64,000 bases of DNA, taken from positions 23,626,842 to 23,690,841 of the forward strand of contig OZ038397.1 of NCBI GenBank assembly GCA_964036045.1. Direction: 5' to 3'. Made by a program: the position numbers and the translations under genes. Below the pieces are notes generated by a model. The model was not told the origin of the DNA, did no database searches, and was given only the letters and a program-made list of their open reading frames with translations. Below, piece by piece: positions 51,681 through 63,482 of the stretch (within the stretch, counting starts at the first letter, position 1; each line of letters starts with the position of its first letter). The stretch is from Eutreptiella sp. 'Long Island Sound 2002'. Its lineage: Eukaryota > Euglenozoa > Euglenophyceae > Eutreptiales > Eutreptiaceae.

Positions 51681-54600
51681 CCCCCCTAAGTCCTCAAAAG
51701 TTCCGGCATACCCCCCCCTAAGTCCCCAAAAGTTCCGGCATACCCCCCCTAAGTCCTCAAAAGTTCCGGCATACCCCCCCCTAAGTCCCCAAAAGTTCCG
51801 GCATACCCCCCGCTAAGTCCTCAAAAGTTCCGGCATACCCCCCCCTAAGTCCTCAGAAGTTCCGGCATACCCCCCCTAAGTCCTCAAAAGTTCCGGCATA
51901 CCCCCCCCTAAGTCCCCAAAAGTTCCGGCATACCCCCCCTAAGTCCTCAAAAGTTCCGGCATACCCCCCCCTAAGTCCCCAAAAGTTCCGGCATACCCCC
52001 CCCTAAGTCCTCAAAAGTTCCGGCATACCCCCCCCTAAGTCCTCAAAAGTTCCGGCATACCCCCCCCTAAGTCCTCAAAAGTTCCGGCATACCCCCCCCT
52101 AAGTCCTCAGAAGTTCCGGCATACCCCCCCCCTAAGTCCCCAAAAGTTCCGGCATACCCCCCCCTAAGTCCTCAAAAGTTCCGGCATACCCCCCCCTAAG
52201 TCCTCAAAAGTTCCGGCATACCCCCCCCTAAGTCCTCAAAAGTTCCGGCATACCCCCCCCTAAGTCCTCAAAAGTTCCGGCATACCCCCCCCTAAGTCCT
52301 CAAAAGTTCCGGCATACCCCCCCCTAAGTCCTCAAAAGTTCCGGCATACCCCCCCCTAAGTCCCCAAAAGTTCCGGCATACCCCCCCCTAAGTCCTCAAA
52401 AGTTCCGGCATACCCCCCCCTAAGTCCTCAAAAGTTCCGGCATACCCCCCCCTAAGTCCTCAAAAGTTCCGGCATACCCCCCCCTAAGTCCTCAAAAGTT
52501 CCGGCATACCCCCCCCTAAGTCCTCAAAAGTTCCGGCATACCCCCCCCTAAGTCCTCAAAAGTTCCGGCATACCCCCCCCTAAGTCCTCAGAAGTTCCGG
52601 CATACCCCCCCCCTAAGTCCCCAAAAGTTCCGGCATACCCCCCCCTAAGTCCTCAAAAGTTCCGGCATACCCCCCCTAAGTCCCCAAAAGTTCCGGCATA
52701 CCCCCCCCTAAGTCCTCAAAAGTTCCGGCATACCCCCCCCTAAGTCCCCAAAAGTTCCGGCATACCCCCCCCTAAGTCCTCAAAAGTTCCGGCATACCCC
52801 CCCCTAAGTCCCCAAAAGTTCCGGCATACCCCCCCCTAAGTCCTCAAAAGTTCCGGCATACCCCCCCCTAAGTCCTCAAAAGTTCCGGCATACCCCCCCC
52901 TAAGTCCTCAAAAGTTCCGGCATACCCCCCCCTAAGTCCTCAAAAGTTCCGGCATACCCCCCCCTAAGTCCTCAAAAGTTCCGGCATACCCCCCCCTAAG
53001 TCCTCAGAAGTTCCGGCATACCCCCCCCCTAAGTCCCCAAAAGTTCCGGCATACCCCCCCCTAAGTCCTCAAAAGTTCCGGCATACCCCCCCCTAAGTCC
53101 TCAAAAGTTCCGGCATACCCCCCCCTAAGTCCTCAAAAGTTCCGGCATACCCCCCCCTAAGTCCTCAAAAGTTCCGGCATACCCCCCCCTAAGTCCTCAA
53201 AAGTTCCGGCATACCCCCCCCTAAGTCCTCAAAAGTTCCGGCATACCCCCCCCTAAGTCCTCAAAAGTTCCGGCATACCCCCCCTAAGTCCTCAAAAGTT
53301 CCGGCATACCCCCCCTAAGTCCCCAAAAGTTCCGGCATACCCCCCCCTAAATCCTCAAAAGTTCCGGCATACCCCCCCCTAAGTCCTCAAAAGTTCCGGC
53401 ATACCCCCCCTAAGTCCTCAAAAGTTCCGGCATACCCCCCCCTAAGTCCCCAAAAGTTCCGGCATACCCCCCCCTAAGTCCTCAAAAGTTCCGGCATACC
53501 CCCCCCTAAGTCCTCAAAAGTTCCGGCATACCCCCCCCTAAGTCCTCAAAAGTTCCGGCATACCCCCCCCTAAATCCTCAAAAGTTCCGGCATACCCCCC
53601 CCTAAGTCCTCAAAAGTTCCGGCATACCCCCCCCTAAGTCCTCAAAAGTTCCGGCATACCCCCCCCTAAGTCCTCAAAAGTTCCGGCATACCCCCCCCTA
53701 AATCCTCAAAAGTTCCGGCATACCCCCCCCTAAGTCCTCAAAAGTTCCGGCATACCCCCCCCTAAGTCCCCAAAAGTTCCGGCATACCCCCCCCTAAGTC
53801 CTCAAAAGTTCCGGCATACCCCCCCCTAAGTCCTCAAAAGTTCCGGCATACCCCCCCCTAAGTCCTCAAAAGTTCCGGCATACCCCCCCCTGAGCCCTCA
53901 AAAGTTCCGGCATACCCCCCCCTAAGTCCTCAAAAGTTCCGGCATACCCCCCCCTAAATCCTCAAAAGTTCCGGCATACCCCCCCCTAAGTCCTCAAAAG
54001 TTCCGGCATACCCCCCCTAAATCCTCAAATGTTCCGGCATACCCCCCCCTGAGCCCCACAAGTTCCGGCATACCCCCTCCTAAGTCCTCAAAAGTTCCGG
54101 CATACCCCCCCCTAAGTCCCCAAAAGTTCCGGCATACCCCCCCCTAAGTCCCCAAAAGTTCCGGCATACCCCCCCCTAAGTCCTCAAAAGTTCCGGCATA
54201 CCCCCCCCTAAGTCCCCAAAAGTTCCGGCATACCCCCCCCTAAGTCCTCAAAAGTTCCGGCATACCCCCCCCTAAGTCCTCAAAAGTTCCGGCATACCCC
54301 CCCCTAAGTCCTCAAAAGTTCCGGCATACCCCCCCCTAAGTCCTCAAAAGTTCCGGCATACCCCCCCCTAAGTCCCCAAAAGTTCCGGCATACCCCCCCC
54401 CTAAATCCTCAAAAGTTCCGGCATACCCCCCCCTAAGTCCTCAAAAGTTCCGGCATACCCCCCCCTAAGTCCCCAAAAGTTCCGGCATACCCCCCCCTAA
54501 GTCCTCAAAAGTTCCGGCATACCCCCCCCTAAGTCCTCAAAAGTTCCGGCATACCCCCCCCTAAGTCCTCAAAAGTTCCGGCATACCCCCCCCTAAGTCC

Positions 54601-57600
54601 TCAAAAGTTCCGGCATACCCCCCCCTAAATCCTCAAAAGTTCCGGCATACCCCCCCTAAGTCCTCAAAAGTTCCGGCATACCCCCCCCTAAGTCCTCAAA
54701 AGTTCCGGCATACCCCCCCCTAAGTCCTCAAAAGTTCCGGCATACCCCCCCCTAAGTCCTCAAAAGTTCCGGCATACCCCCCCCTAAGTCCTCAAAAGTT
54801 CCGGCATACCCCCCCCTAAGTCCCCAAAAGTTCCGGCATACCCCCCCCTAAGTCCTCAAAAGTTCCGGCATACCCCCCCCTAAAGTCCCCAAAAGTTCTG
54901 GCATACCCCCCCCTAAGCCCTCAAAAGTTCCGGCATACCCCCCCCTAAATCCTCAAAAGTTCCGGCATACCCCCCCCTAAGTCCTCAAAAGTTCCGGCAT
55001 ACCCCCCCCTAAGTCCTCAAAAGTTCCGGCATACCCCCCCCTAAGTCCTCAAAAGTTCCGGCATACCCCCCCCTAAGTCCTCAAAAGTTCCGGCATACCC
55101 CCCCCTAAGTCCTCAAAAGTTCCGGCATACCCCCCCCTAAGTCCTCAAAAGTTCCGGCATACCCCCCCCTAAGTCCTCAAAAGTTCCGGCATACCCCCCC
55201 CTAAGTCCTCAAAAGTTCCGGCATACCCCCCCCTAAGTCCTCAAAAGTTCCGGCATACCCCCCCTAAGTCCTCAAAAGTTCCGGCATACCCCCCCCTAAG
55301 TCCTCAAAAGTTCCGGCATACCCCCCCCTAAGTCCTCAAAAGTTCCGGCATACCCCCCCCTAAGTCCTCAAAAGTTCCGGCATACCCCCCCCTAAGTCCT
55401 CAAAAGTTCCGGCATACCCCCCCTAAGTCCCCAAAAGTTCCGGCATACCCCCCCCTAAGTCCTCAAAAGTTCCGGCATACCCCCCCCTAAGTCCTCAAAA
55501 GTTCCGGCATACCCCCCCCTAAGTCCCCAAAAGTTCCGGCATACCCCCCCCTAAGTCCTCAAAAGTTCCGGCATACCCCCCCCTAAGTCCTCAAAAGTTC
55601 CGGCATACCCCCCCCTAAGTCCTCAAAAGTTCCGGCATACCCCCCCCTAAGTCCTCAAAAGTTCCGGCATACCCCCCCCTAAGTCCTCAAAAGTTCCGGC
55701 ATACCCCCCCCTAAGTCCTCAAAAGTTCCGGCATACCCCCCCCTAAGTCCTCAAAAGTTCCGGCATACCCCCCCCTAAGTCCTCAAAAGTTCCGGCATAC
55801 CCCCCCCTAAGTCCTCAAAAGTTCCGGCATACCCCCCCCTAAGTCCTCAAAAGTTCCGGCATACCCCCCCCTAAGTCCTCAAAAGTTCCGGCATACCCCC
55901 CCCTAAGTCCTCAAAAGTTCCGGCATACCCCCCCCTAAGTCCCCAAAAGTTCCGGCATACCCCCCCTAAGTCCTCAAAAGTTCCGGCATACCCCCCCCTA
56001 AATCCTCAAAAGTTCCGGCATACCCCCCCCTAAGTCCTCAAAAGTTCCGGCATACCCCCCCCTAAGTCCTCAAAAGTTCCGGCATACCCCCCCCCTAAGT
56101 CCTCAAAAGTTCCGGCATACCCCCCCCTAAGTCCTCAAAAGTTCCGGCATACCCCCCCCTAAGTCCTCAAAAGTTCCGGCATACCCCCCCCTAAGTCCTC
56201 AAAAGTTCCGGCATACCCCCCCCTAAGTCCTCAAAAGTTCCGGCATACCCCCCCCTAAGTCCTCAAAAGTTCCGGCATACCCCCCCCTAAGTCCTCAAAA
56301 GTTCCGGCATACCCCCCCCTAAGTCCTCAAAAGTTCCGGCATACCCCCCCTAAGTCCTCAAAAGTTCCGGCATACCCCCCCCTAAGTCCCCAAAAGTTCC
56401 GGCATACCCCCCCCTAAGTCCTCAAAAGTTCCGGCATACCCCCCCCTAAGTCCCCAAAAGTTCCGGCATACCCCCCCCTAAGTCCTCAAAAGTTCCGGCA
56501 TACCCCCCCTAAGTCCTCAAAAGTTCCGGCATACCCCCCCCCTAAGTCCTCAAAAGTTCCGGCATACCCCCCCCTAAGTCCTCAAAAGTTCCGGCATACC
56601 CCCCCCTAAGTCCTCAAAAGTTCCGGCATACCCCCCCCTAAGTCCTCAAAAGTTCCGGCATACCCCCCCCTAAGTCCTCAAAAGTTCCGGCATACCCCCC
56701 CCTAAGTCCTCAAAAGTTCCGGCATACCCCCCCCTAAGTCCTCAAAAGTTCCGGCATACCCCCCCCTAAGTCCTCAAAAGTTCCGGCATACCCCCCCCTA
56801 AGTCCTCAAAAGTTCCGGCATACCCCCCCCTAAGTCCTCAAAAGTTCCGGCATACCCCCCCCTAAGTCCTCAAAAGTTCCGGCATACCCCCCCCTAAGTC
56901 CTCAAAAGTTCCGGCATACCCCCCCCTAAGTCCTCAAAAGTTCCGGCATACCCCCCCCTAAGTCCTCAAAAGTTCCGGCATACCCCCCCTAAGTCCTCAA
57001 AAGTTCCGGCATACCCCCCCCTAAGTCCTCAAAAGTTCCGGCATACCCCCCCCTAAGTCCTCAAAAGTTCCGGCATACCCCCCCCTAAGTCCTCAAAAGT
57101 TCCGGCATACCCCCCCCTAAGTCCTCAAAAGTTCCGGCATACCCCCCCCTAAGTCCTCAAAAGTTCCGGCATACCCCCCCCTAAGTCCTCAAAAGTTCCG
57201 GCATACCCCCCCCTAAGTCCTCAAAAGTTCCGGCATACCCCCCCCTAAGTCCTCAAAAGTTCCGGCATACCCCCCCTAAGTCCTCAAAAGTTCCGGCATA
57301 CCCCCCCCTAAGTCCTCAAAAGTTCCGGCATACCCCCCCCTAAGTCCTCAAAAGTTCCGGCATACCCCCCCTAAGTCCCCAAAAGTTCCGGCATACCCCC
57401 CCCTAAGTCCTCAAAAGTTCCGGCATACCCCCCCCTAAGTCCTCAAAAGTTCCGGCATACCCCCCCCTAAGTCCTCAAAAGTTCCGGCATACCCCCCCCT
57501 AAGTCCTCAAAAGTTCCGGCATACCCCCCCCTAAGTCCTCAAAAGTTCCGGCATACCCCCCCCTAAGTCCTCAAAAGTTCCGGCATACCCCCCCCTAAGT

Positions 57601-60600
57601 CCTCAAAAGTTCCGGCATACCCCCCCCTAAGTCCTCAAAAGTTCCGGCATACCCCCCCCTAAGTCCTCAAAGTTCCGGCATACCCCCCCCTAAGTCCTCA
57701 AAAGTTCCGGCATACCCCCCCTAAGTCCTCAAAAGTTCCGGCATACCCCCCCTAAGTCCCAAAAGTTCCGGCATACCCCCCCCTAAGTCCTCAAAAGTTC
57801 CGGCATACCCCCCCCTAAGTCCTCAAAAGTTCCGGCATACCCCCCCCTAAGTCCTCAAAAGTTCCGGCATACCCCCCCCTAAGTCCTCAAAAGTTCCGGC
57901 ATACCCCCCCTAAGTCCTCAAAAGTTCCGGCATACCCCCCCCTAAGTCCTCAAAAGTTCCGGCATACCCCCCCCTAAGTCCTCAAAAGTTCCGGCATACC
58001 CCCCCCTAAGTCCTCAAAAGTTCCGGCATACCCCCCCCTAAGTCCTCAAAAGTTCCGGCATACCCCCCCCTAAGTCCTCAAAAGTTCCGGCATACCCCCC
58101 CCTAAGTCCTCAAAAGTTCCGGCATACCCCCCCCTAAGTCCTCAAAAGTTCCGGCATACCCCCCCCTAAGTCCTCAAAAGTTCCGGCATACCCCCCCCTA
58201 AGTCCTCAAAAGTTCCGGCATACCCCCCCTAAGTCCTCAAAAGTTCCGGCATACCCCCCCCTAAGTCCTCAAAAGTTCCGGCATACCCCCCCCTAAGTCC
58301 TCAAAAGTTCCGGCATACCCCCCCCTAAGTCCTCAAAAGTTCCGGCATACCCCCCCCTAAGTCCTCAAAAGTTCCGGCATACCCCCCCCTAAGTCCTCAA
58401 AAGTTCCGGCATACCCCCCCCTAAGTCCTCAAAAGTTCCGGCATACCCCCCCTAAGTCCTCAAAAGTTCCGGCATACCCCCCCCTAAGTCCTCAAAAGTT
58501 CCGGCATACCCCCCCCTAAGTCCTCAAAAGTTCCGGCATACCCCCCCCTAAGTCCTCAAAAGTTCCGGCATACCCCCCCCCTAAGTCCTCAAAAGTTCCG
58601 GCATACCCCCCCCTAAGTCCTCAAAAGTTCCGGCATACCCCCCCTAAGTCCTCAAAAGTTCCGGCATACCCCCCCCTAAGTCCTCAAAAGTTCCGGCATA
58701 CCCCCCCCTAAGTCCTCAAAAGTTCCGGCATACCCCCCCCTAAGTCCTCAAAAGTTCCGGCATACCCCCCCCTAAGTCCTCAAAAGTTCCGGCATACCCC
58801 CCCCTAAGTCCTCAAAAGTTCCGGCATACCCCCCCTAAGTCCTCAAAAGTTCCGGCATACCCCCCCCTAAGTCCTCAAAAGTTCCGGCATACCCCCCCTA
58901 AGTCCTCAAAAGTTCCGGCATACCCCCCCCTAAGTCCTCAAAAGTTCCGGCATACCCCCCCCTAAGTCCTCAAAAGTTCCGGCATACCCCCCCCTAAGTC
59001 CTCAAAAGTTCCGGCATACCCCCCCTAAGTCCTCAAAAGTTCCGGCATACCCCCCCCTAAGTCCTCAAAAGTTCCGGCATACCCCCCCCTAAGTCCTCAA
59101 AAGTTCCGGCATACCCCCCCCTAAGTCCTCAAAAGTTCCGGCATACCCCCCCCTAAGTCCTCAAAAGTTCCGGCATACCCCCCCCTAAGTCCTCAAAAGT
59201 TCCGGCATACCCCCCCCTAAGTCCTCAAAAGTTCCGGCATACCCCCCCCTAAGTCCTCAAAAGTTCCGGCATACCCCCCCCTAAGTCCTCAAAAGTTCCG
59301 GCATACCCCCCCCTAAGTCCTCAAAAGTTCCGGCATACCCCCCCCTAAGTCCTCAAAAGTTCCGGCATACCCCCCCTAAGTCCTCAAAAGTTCCGGCATA
59401 CCCCCCCCTAAGTCCTCAAAAGTTCCGGCATACCCCCCCCTAAGTCCTCAAAAGTTCCGGCATACCCCCCCCTAAGTCCTCAAAAGTTCCGGCATACCCC
59501 CCCCTAAGTCCTCAAAAGTTCCGGCATACCCCCCCCTAAGTCCTCAAAAGTTCCGGCATACCCCCCCCTAAGTCCTCAAAAGTTCCGGCATACCCCCCCT
59601 AAGTCCTCAAAAGTTCCGGCATACCCCCCCCTAAGTCCTCAAAAGTTCCGGCATACCCCCCCCTAAGTCCTCAAAAGTTCCGGCATACCCCCCCCTAAGT
59701 CCTCAAAAGTTCCGGCATACCCCCCCTAAGTCCTCAAAAGTTCCGGCATACCCCCCCCTAAGTCCTCAAAAGTTCCGGCATACCCCCCCCTAAGTCCTCA
59801 AAAGTTCCGGCATACCCCCCCCTAAGTCCTCAAAAGTTCCGGCATACCCCCCCCTAAGTCCTCAAAAGTTCCGGCATACCCCCCCCTAAGTCCTCAAAAG
59901 TTCCGGCATACCCCCCCCTAAGTCCTCAAAAGTTCCGGCATACCCCCCCCTAAGTCCTCAAAAGTTCCGGCATACCCCCCCCTAAGTCCTCAAAAGTTCC
60001 GGCATACCCCCCCCCTAAGTCCTCAAAAGTTCCGGCATACCCCCCCCTAAGTCCTCAAAAGTTCCGGCATACCCCCCCCTAAGTCCTCAAAAGTTCCGGC
60101 ATACCCCCCCCTAAGTCCTCAAAAGTTCCGGCATACCCCCCTATCGATCTAAGGCCTCAAAAGTTCCGGCATACCCCCCCTAAGTCCTCAAAAGTTCCGG
60201 CATACCCCCCCTAAGTCCTCAAAGTTCCGGCATACCCCCCCCCTAAGTCCTCAAAAGTTCCGGCATACCCCCCCTAAGTCCTCAAAAGTTCCGGCATACC
60301 CCCCCTAAGTCCTCAAAAGTTCCGGCATACCCCCCCCTAAGTCCTCAAAAGTTCCGGCATACCCCCCCCTAAGTCCTCAAAAGTTCCGGCATACCCCCCC
60401 TAAGTCCTCAAAAGTTCCGGCATACCCCCCCCTAAGTCCTCAAAAGTTCCGGCATACCCCCCCCTAAGTCCTCAAAAGTTCCGGCATACCCCCCCTAAGT
60501 CCTCAAAAGTTCCGGCATACCCCCCCCTAAGTCCTCAAAAGTTCCGGCATACCCCCCCCTAAGTCCTCAAAAGTTCCGGCATACCCCCCCTAAGTCCTCA

Positions 60601-62753
60601 AAAGTTCCGGCATACCCCCCCCTAAGTCCTCAAAAGTTCCGGCATACCCCCCCCTAAGTCCTCAAAAGTTCCGGCATACCCCCCCTAAGTCCTCAAAAGT
60701 TCCGGCATACCCCCCCCTAAGTCCTCAAAGTTCCGGCATACCCCCCCCTAAGTCCTCAAAAGTTCCGGCATACCCCCCCCTAAGTCCTCAAAAGTTCCGG
60801 CATACCCCCCCCTAAGTCCTCAAAAGTTCCGGCATACCCCCCCCTAAGTCCTCAAAAGTTCCGGCATACCCCCCCCTAAGTCCTCAAAAGTTCCGGCATA
60901 CCCCCCCTAAGTCCTCAAAAGTTCCGGCATACCCCCCCCTAAGTCCTCAAAAGTTCCGGCATACCCCCCCCTAAGTCCTCAAAAGTTCCGGCATACCCCC
61001 CCCTAAGTCCTCCAAAAGTTCCGGCATACCCCCCCCTAAGTCCTCAAAAGTTCCGGCATACCCCCCCTAAGTCCCTCAAAAGTTCCGGCATACCCCCCCT
61101 AAGTCCTCAAAAGTTCCGGCATACCCCCCCTAAGTCCTCAAAAGTTCCGGCATACCCCCCCCTAAGTCCTCAAAAGTTCCGGCATACCCCCCCCCTAAGT
61201 CCTCAAAAGTTCCGGCATACCCCCCCCTAAGTCCTCAAAAGTTCCGGCATACCCCCCCCTAAGTCCTCAAAAGTTCCGGCATACCCCCCCCTAAGTCCTC
61301 AAAAGTTCCGGCATACCCCCCCCTAAGTCCCCAAAAGTTCCGGCATACCCCCCCCTAAGTCCTCAAAAGTTCCGGCATACCCCCCCCTAAGTCCCTCAAA
61401 AGTTCCTGGCATACCCCCCCTAAGCCCTCAAAGTTCCGGCATACCCCCCCCTAAATCCTCAAAAGTTCCGGCATACCCCCCCCTAAGTCCTCAAAAGTTC
61501 CGGCATACCCCCCCCTAAGTCCTCAAAAGTTCCGGCATACCCCCCCTAAGTCCTCAAAAGTTCCGGCATACCCCCCCCTAAGTCCTCAAAAGTTCCGGCA
61601 TACCCCCCCCCTAAGTCCTCAAAAGTTCGGCATACCCCCCGGCATACCCCCCCCTAAGCCCCCAAAAGTTCCGGCATACCCCCCCCTAAGTCCTCAAAAG
61701 TTCCGGCATACCCCCCCCTAAGTCCTCAAAAGTTCCGGCATACCCCCCCCTAAGTCCTCAAAAGTTCCGGCATACCCCCCCCTAAGTCCTCAAAAGTTCC
61801 GGCATACCCCCCCCTAAGTCCTCAAAAGTTCCGGCATACCCCCCCTAAGTCCTCAAAAGTTCCGGCATACCCCCCCCTAAGTCCTCAAAAGTTCCGGCAT
61901 ACCCCCCCCTAAGTCCTCAAAAGTTCCGGCATACCCCCCCCTAAGTCCTCAAAAGTTCCGGCATACCCCCCCCTAAGTCCTCAAAAGTTCCGGCATACCC
62001 CCCCCTAAGTCCTCAAAAGTTCCGGCATACCCCCCCCTAAGTCCCCAAAAGTTCCGGCATACCCCCCCCTGAGCCCCCAAAAGTTCCGGCATACCCCCCC
62101 CTAAGTCCTCAAAAGTTCCGGCATACCCCCCCCTAAGTCCCCAAAAGTTCCGGCATACCCCCCCCTAAGTCCTCAAAAGTTCCGGCATACCCCCCCCTAA
62201 GTCCTCAAAAGTTCCGGCATACCCCCCCCTAAGTCCCCAAAAGTTCCGGCATACCCCCCCCTAAGTCCCCAAAAGTTCCGGCATACCCCCCCCTAAGTCC
62301 TCAAAAGTTCCGGCATACCCCCCCTAAGTCCTCAAAAGTTCCGGCATACCCCCCCCTAAGTCCTCAAAAGTTCCGGCATACCCCCCCCTAAGTCCTCAAA
62401 AGTTCCGGCATACCCCCCCCTAAGTCCTCAAAAGTTCCGGCATACCCCCCCCTAAGTCCTCAAAAGTTCCGGCATACCCCCCCCTAAGTCCTCAAAAGTT
62501 CCGGCATACCCCCCCTAAGTCCTCAAAAGTTCCGGCATACCCCCCCCTAAGTCCTCAAAAGTTCCGGCATACCCCCCCCTAAGTCCTCAAAAGTTCCGGC
62601 ATACCCCCCCCTGAGCCCCCAAAAGTTCCGGCATACCCCCCCTAAGTCCTCAAAAGTTCCGGCATACCCCCCCTAAGTCCTCAAAAGTTCCGGCATACCC
62701 CCCCCTAAGCCCCCAAAAGTTCCGGCATACCCCCCCCTAAGTCCTCAAAAGTT

Positions 62754-62996
62754 GGGTCCTACTCAGTTGCCCATAGGGCAGGGGCTCCTTCCTACTGAGC
62801 TGACCGGCATGTGGGGCTGGATCTTACTGAGATCCCCTCACCAGGGCAGGGGGGTCAGGGTGGGTTCCTAGTGAGGAGCCTTGTGGATGGCGCTGGGTCC
62901 TACTCAGTTGCCCATAGGGCGGGGCTCCTTCCTACTGAGCTGACCGGCATGTGGGGCTGGATCTTACTGAGATCCCCTCACCGGGGCAGGGGGTCA
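62754..62996. repeat. 141-bp direct repeat, about 1.7 copies
   Basis: GGGTCCTACTCAGTTGCCCA starts at 62754 and again at 62895. The copies agree through CTTCCTACTGAGCTGACCGG and GGATCTTACTGAGATCCCCT, with a small deletion in the second copy's GGGC(A)GGG stretch. The second copy is lost after GGGTCA at 62991-62996. The first copy abuts the last, truncated 32-bp satellite unit. Confidence 0.92.
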
Positions 62997-63176
62997 CCCC
63001 CAGCCCCCGCCCCCGCTAAGCAAAGGCCTGGGGCAGACCTCCTTCTCCTTCGTGTCGATGTGCCGCTGCCTCCAGTACTCGAATACCAGCTCCGGGTTCC
63101 TCCACTTCTGGATCAGGTGCTTCTCCACCTGCTCCACTGTGAACTTGCGGCGGCGCATCGACACGTTCACGTCCAC
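62994..63176 (-). CDS. Unrecognised protein, probable last exon
   Basis: The segment reads in frame from GTG at 63176 to TGA at 62996-62994. It starts VDVNVSMRRRKFTVEQVEKH, continues with WRNPELVFEYWRQRHIDTKE and ends in a Gly-rich tail. Codons are strongly G/C-ending. It joins in phase 0 to the exon at 63482-63269 across a 92-bp interval that starts GTGTGCGC and ends GTCCGCAG. The charged, amphipathic EQVEKHLIQKW stretch looks helical. I do not recognise the family. The last residues and the stop fall at the edge of the 141-bp repeat, so the true gene may continue by splicing from the GAG/GTCTGC site near 63034, with the Gly-rich tail being intron. Confidence 0.55.
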   Translation of the reverse strand: MDVNVSMRRRKFTVEQVEKHLIQKWRNPELVFEYWRQRHIDTKEKEVCPRPLLSGGGGWG

Positions 63177-63268
63177 CTGCGGACCGCACCGCAGACACGC
63201 ACGCCTCGCCCCCGGCGGCCGCCCCGCCGACCCAGACCCGACGCCGCCTGCCCTGCACGTGCGCACAC
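63177..63268 (-). other. Probable 92-bp intron
   Basis: On the minus strand it begins GTGTGC after CGGAAG and ends CCGCAG before GTGGAC. The interval is very GC-rich and its reading breaks the helical, charged character of the flanking exons. Removing it joins two segments in the same phase. A readthrough frame also exists, so splicing is inferred and not shown. Confidence 0.6.
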
Positions 63269-63482
63269 CTTCCGCCAGAAGGACCGGGACACGACGGCCG
63301 TTGAGAAATGCGTGGCGAACAGCAGCGCCAGCTGCTGCTGGTACTTGAGCGCGATGCGCACGCGGCTCTTGGAGGGCAAGGGCCGCTTGTCCAACTCCTT
63401 CCGGAAATTCGCCAACAGTCTTCCGAGGTCCATGGCGCTCACGCGCGCCAGATACATCGTGTAGCACATGATGCTCTTGGCG
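63269..63482 (-). CDS. Unrecognised protein, probable upstream exon
   Basis: The exon starts after a pyrimidine-rich stretch ending CCCCCACAG at 63483, with one base completing an upstream codon, then 71 codons. It reads AKSIMCYTMYLARVSAMDLG and later RVRIALKYQQQLALLFATHF, ending SRSFWRK. If the gene starts in this exon, the ATG at 63469-63467 (MCYTMYLARV) is the natural choice. Otherwise an upstream exon beyond the visible frame supplies the start. The composition (Leu/Ala/Arg helices, few low-complexity residues) contrasts with the surrounding GC-driven frames. A faint likeness to the N-terminal layout of Rad21/REC8-type kleisins (M-x-Y start, later V-x-I/M-A-L) is too weak for a call. Confidence 0.6.

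Larger units (their letters stand above)
24001..62753. repeat. 32-bp satellite array, about 1,200 copies
   Basis: The commonest unit is TAAGTCCTCAAAAG, then TTCCGGCATA, then eight C (32 bp). Common variants are GTCCCC or GCCCCC in place of GTCCTC, TGAG for TAAG, TACCGG for TTCCGG, and C runs from about five to ten. Unlike the neighbouring 12-bp array, unit length varies, mostly in the C run, so register is lost often. Variants with GAGCCCCC are frequent from 24 to 49 kb and become rare after about 52 kb. The reverse strand has a G7-G8 run every 32 bp and one TTAGGG hexamer per standard unit. Short frames inside it, such as Met-Pro-Glu-Leu-Leu repeats, are artefacts of the repeat. Confidence 0.97.

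Noticed and set aside
24001-62753. CRISPR array
   Set aside because: Units are contiguous with no unique spacers, the repeat is far too long an array, and there are no cas genes. It is a satellite.
24001-62753. True telomeric repeat
   Set aside because: Only one TTAGGG hexamer per 32 bp and the rest of the unit is unrelated, so it is at most a telomere-like motif in a satellite.
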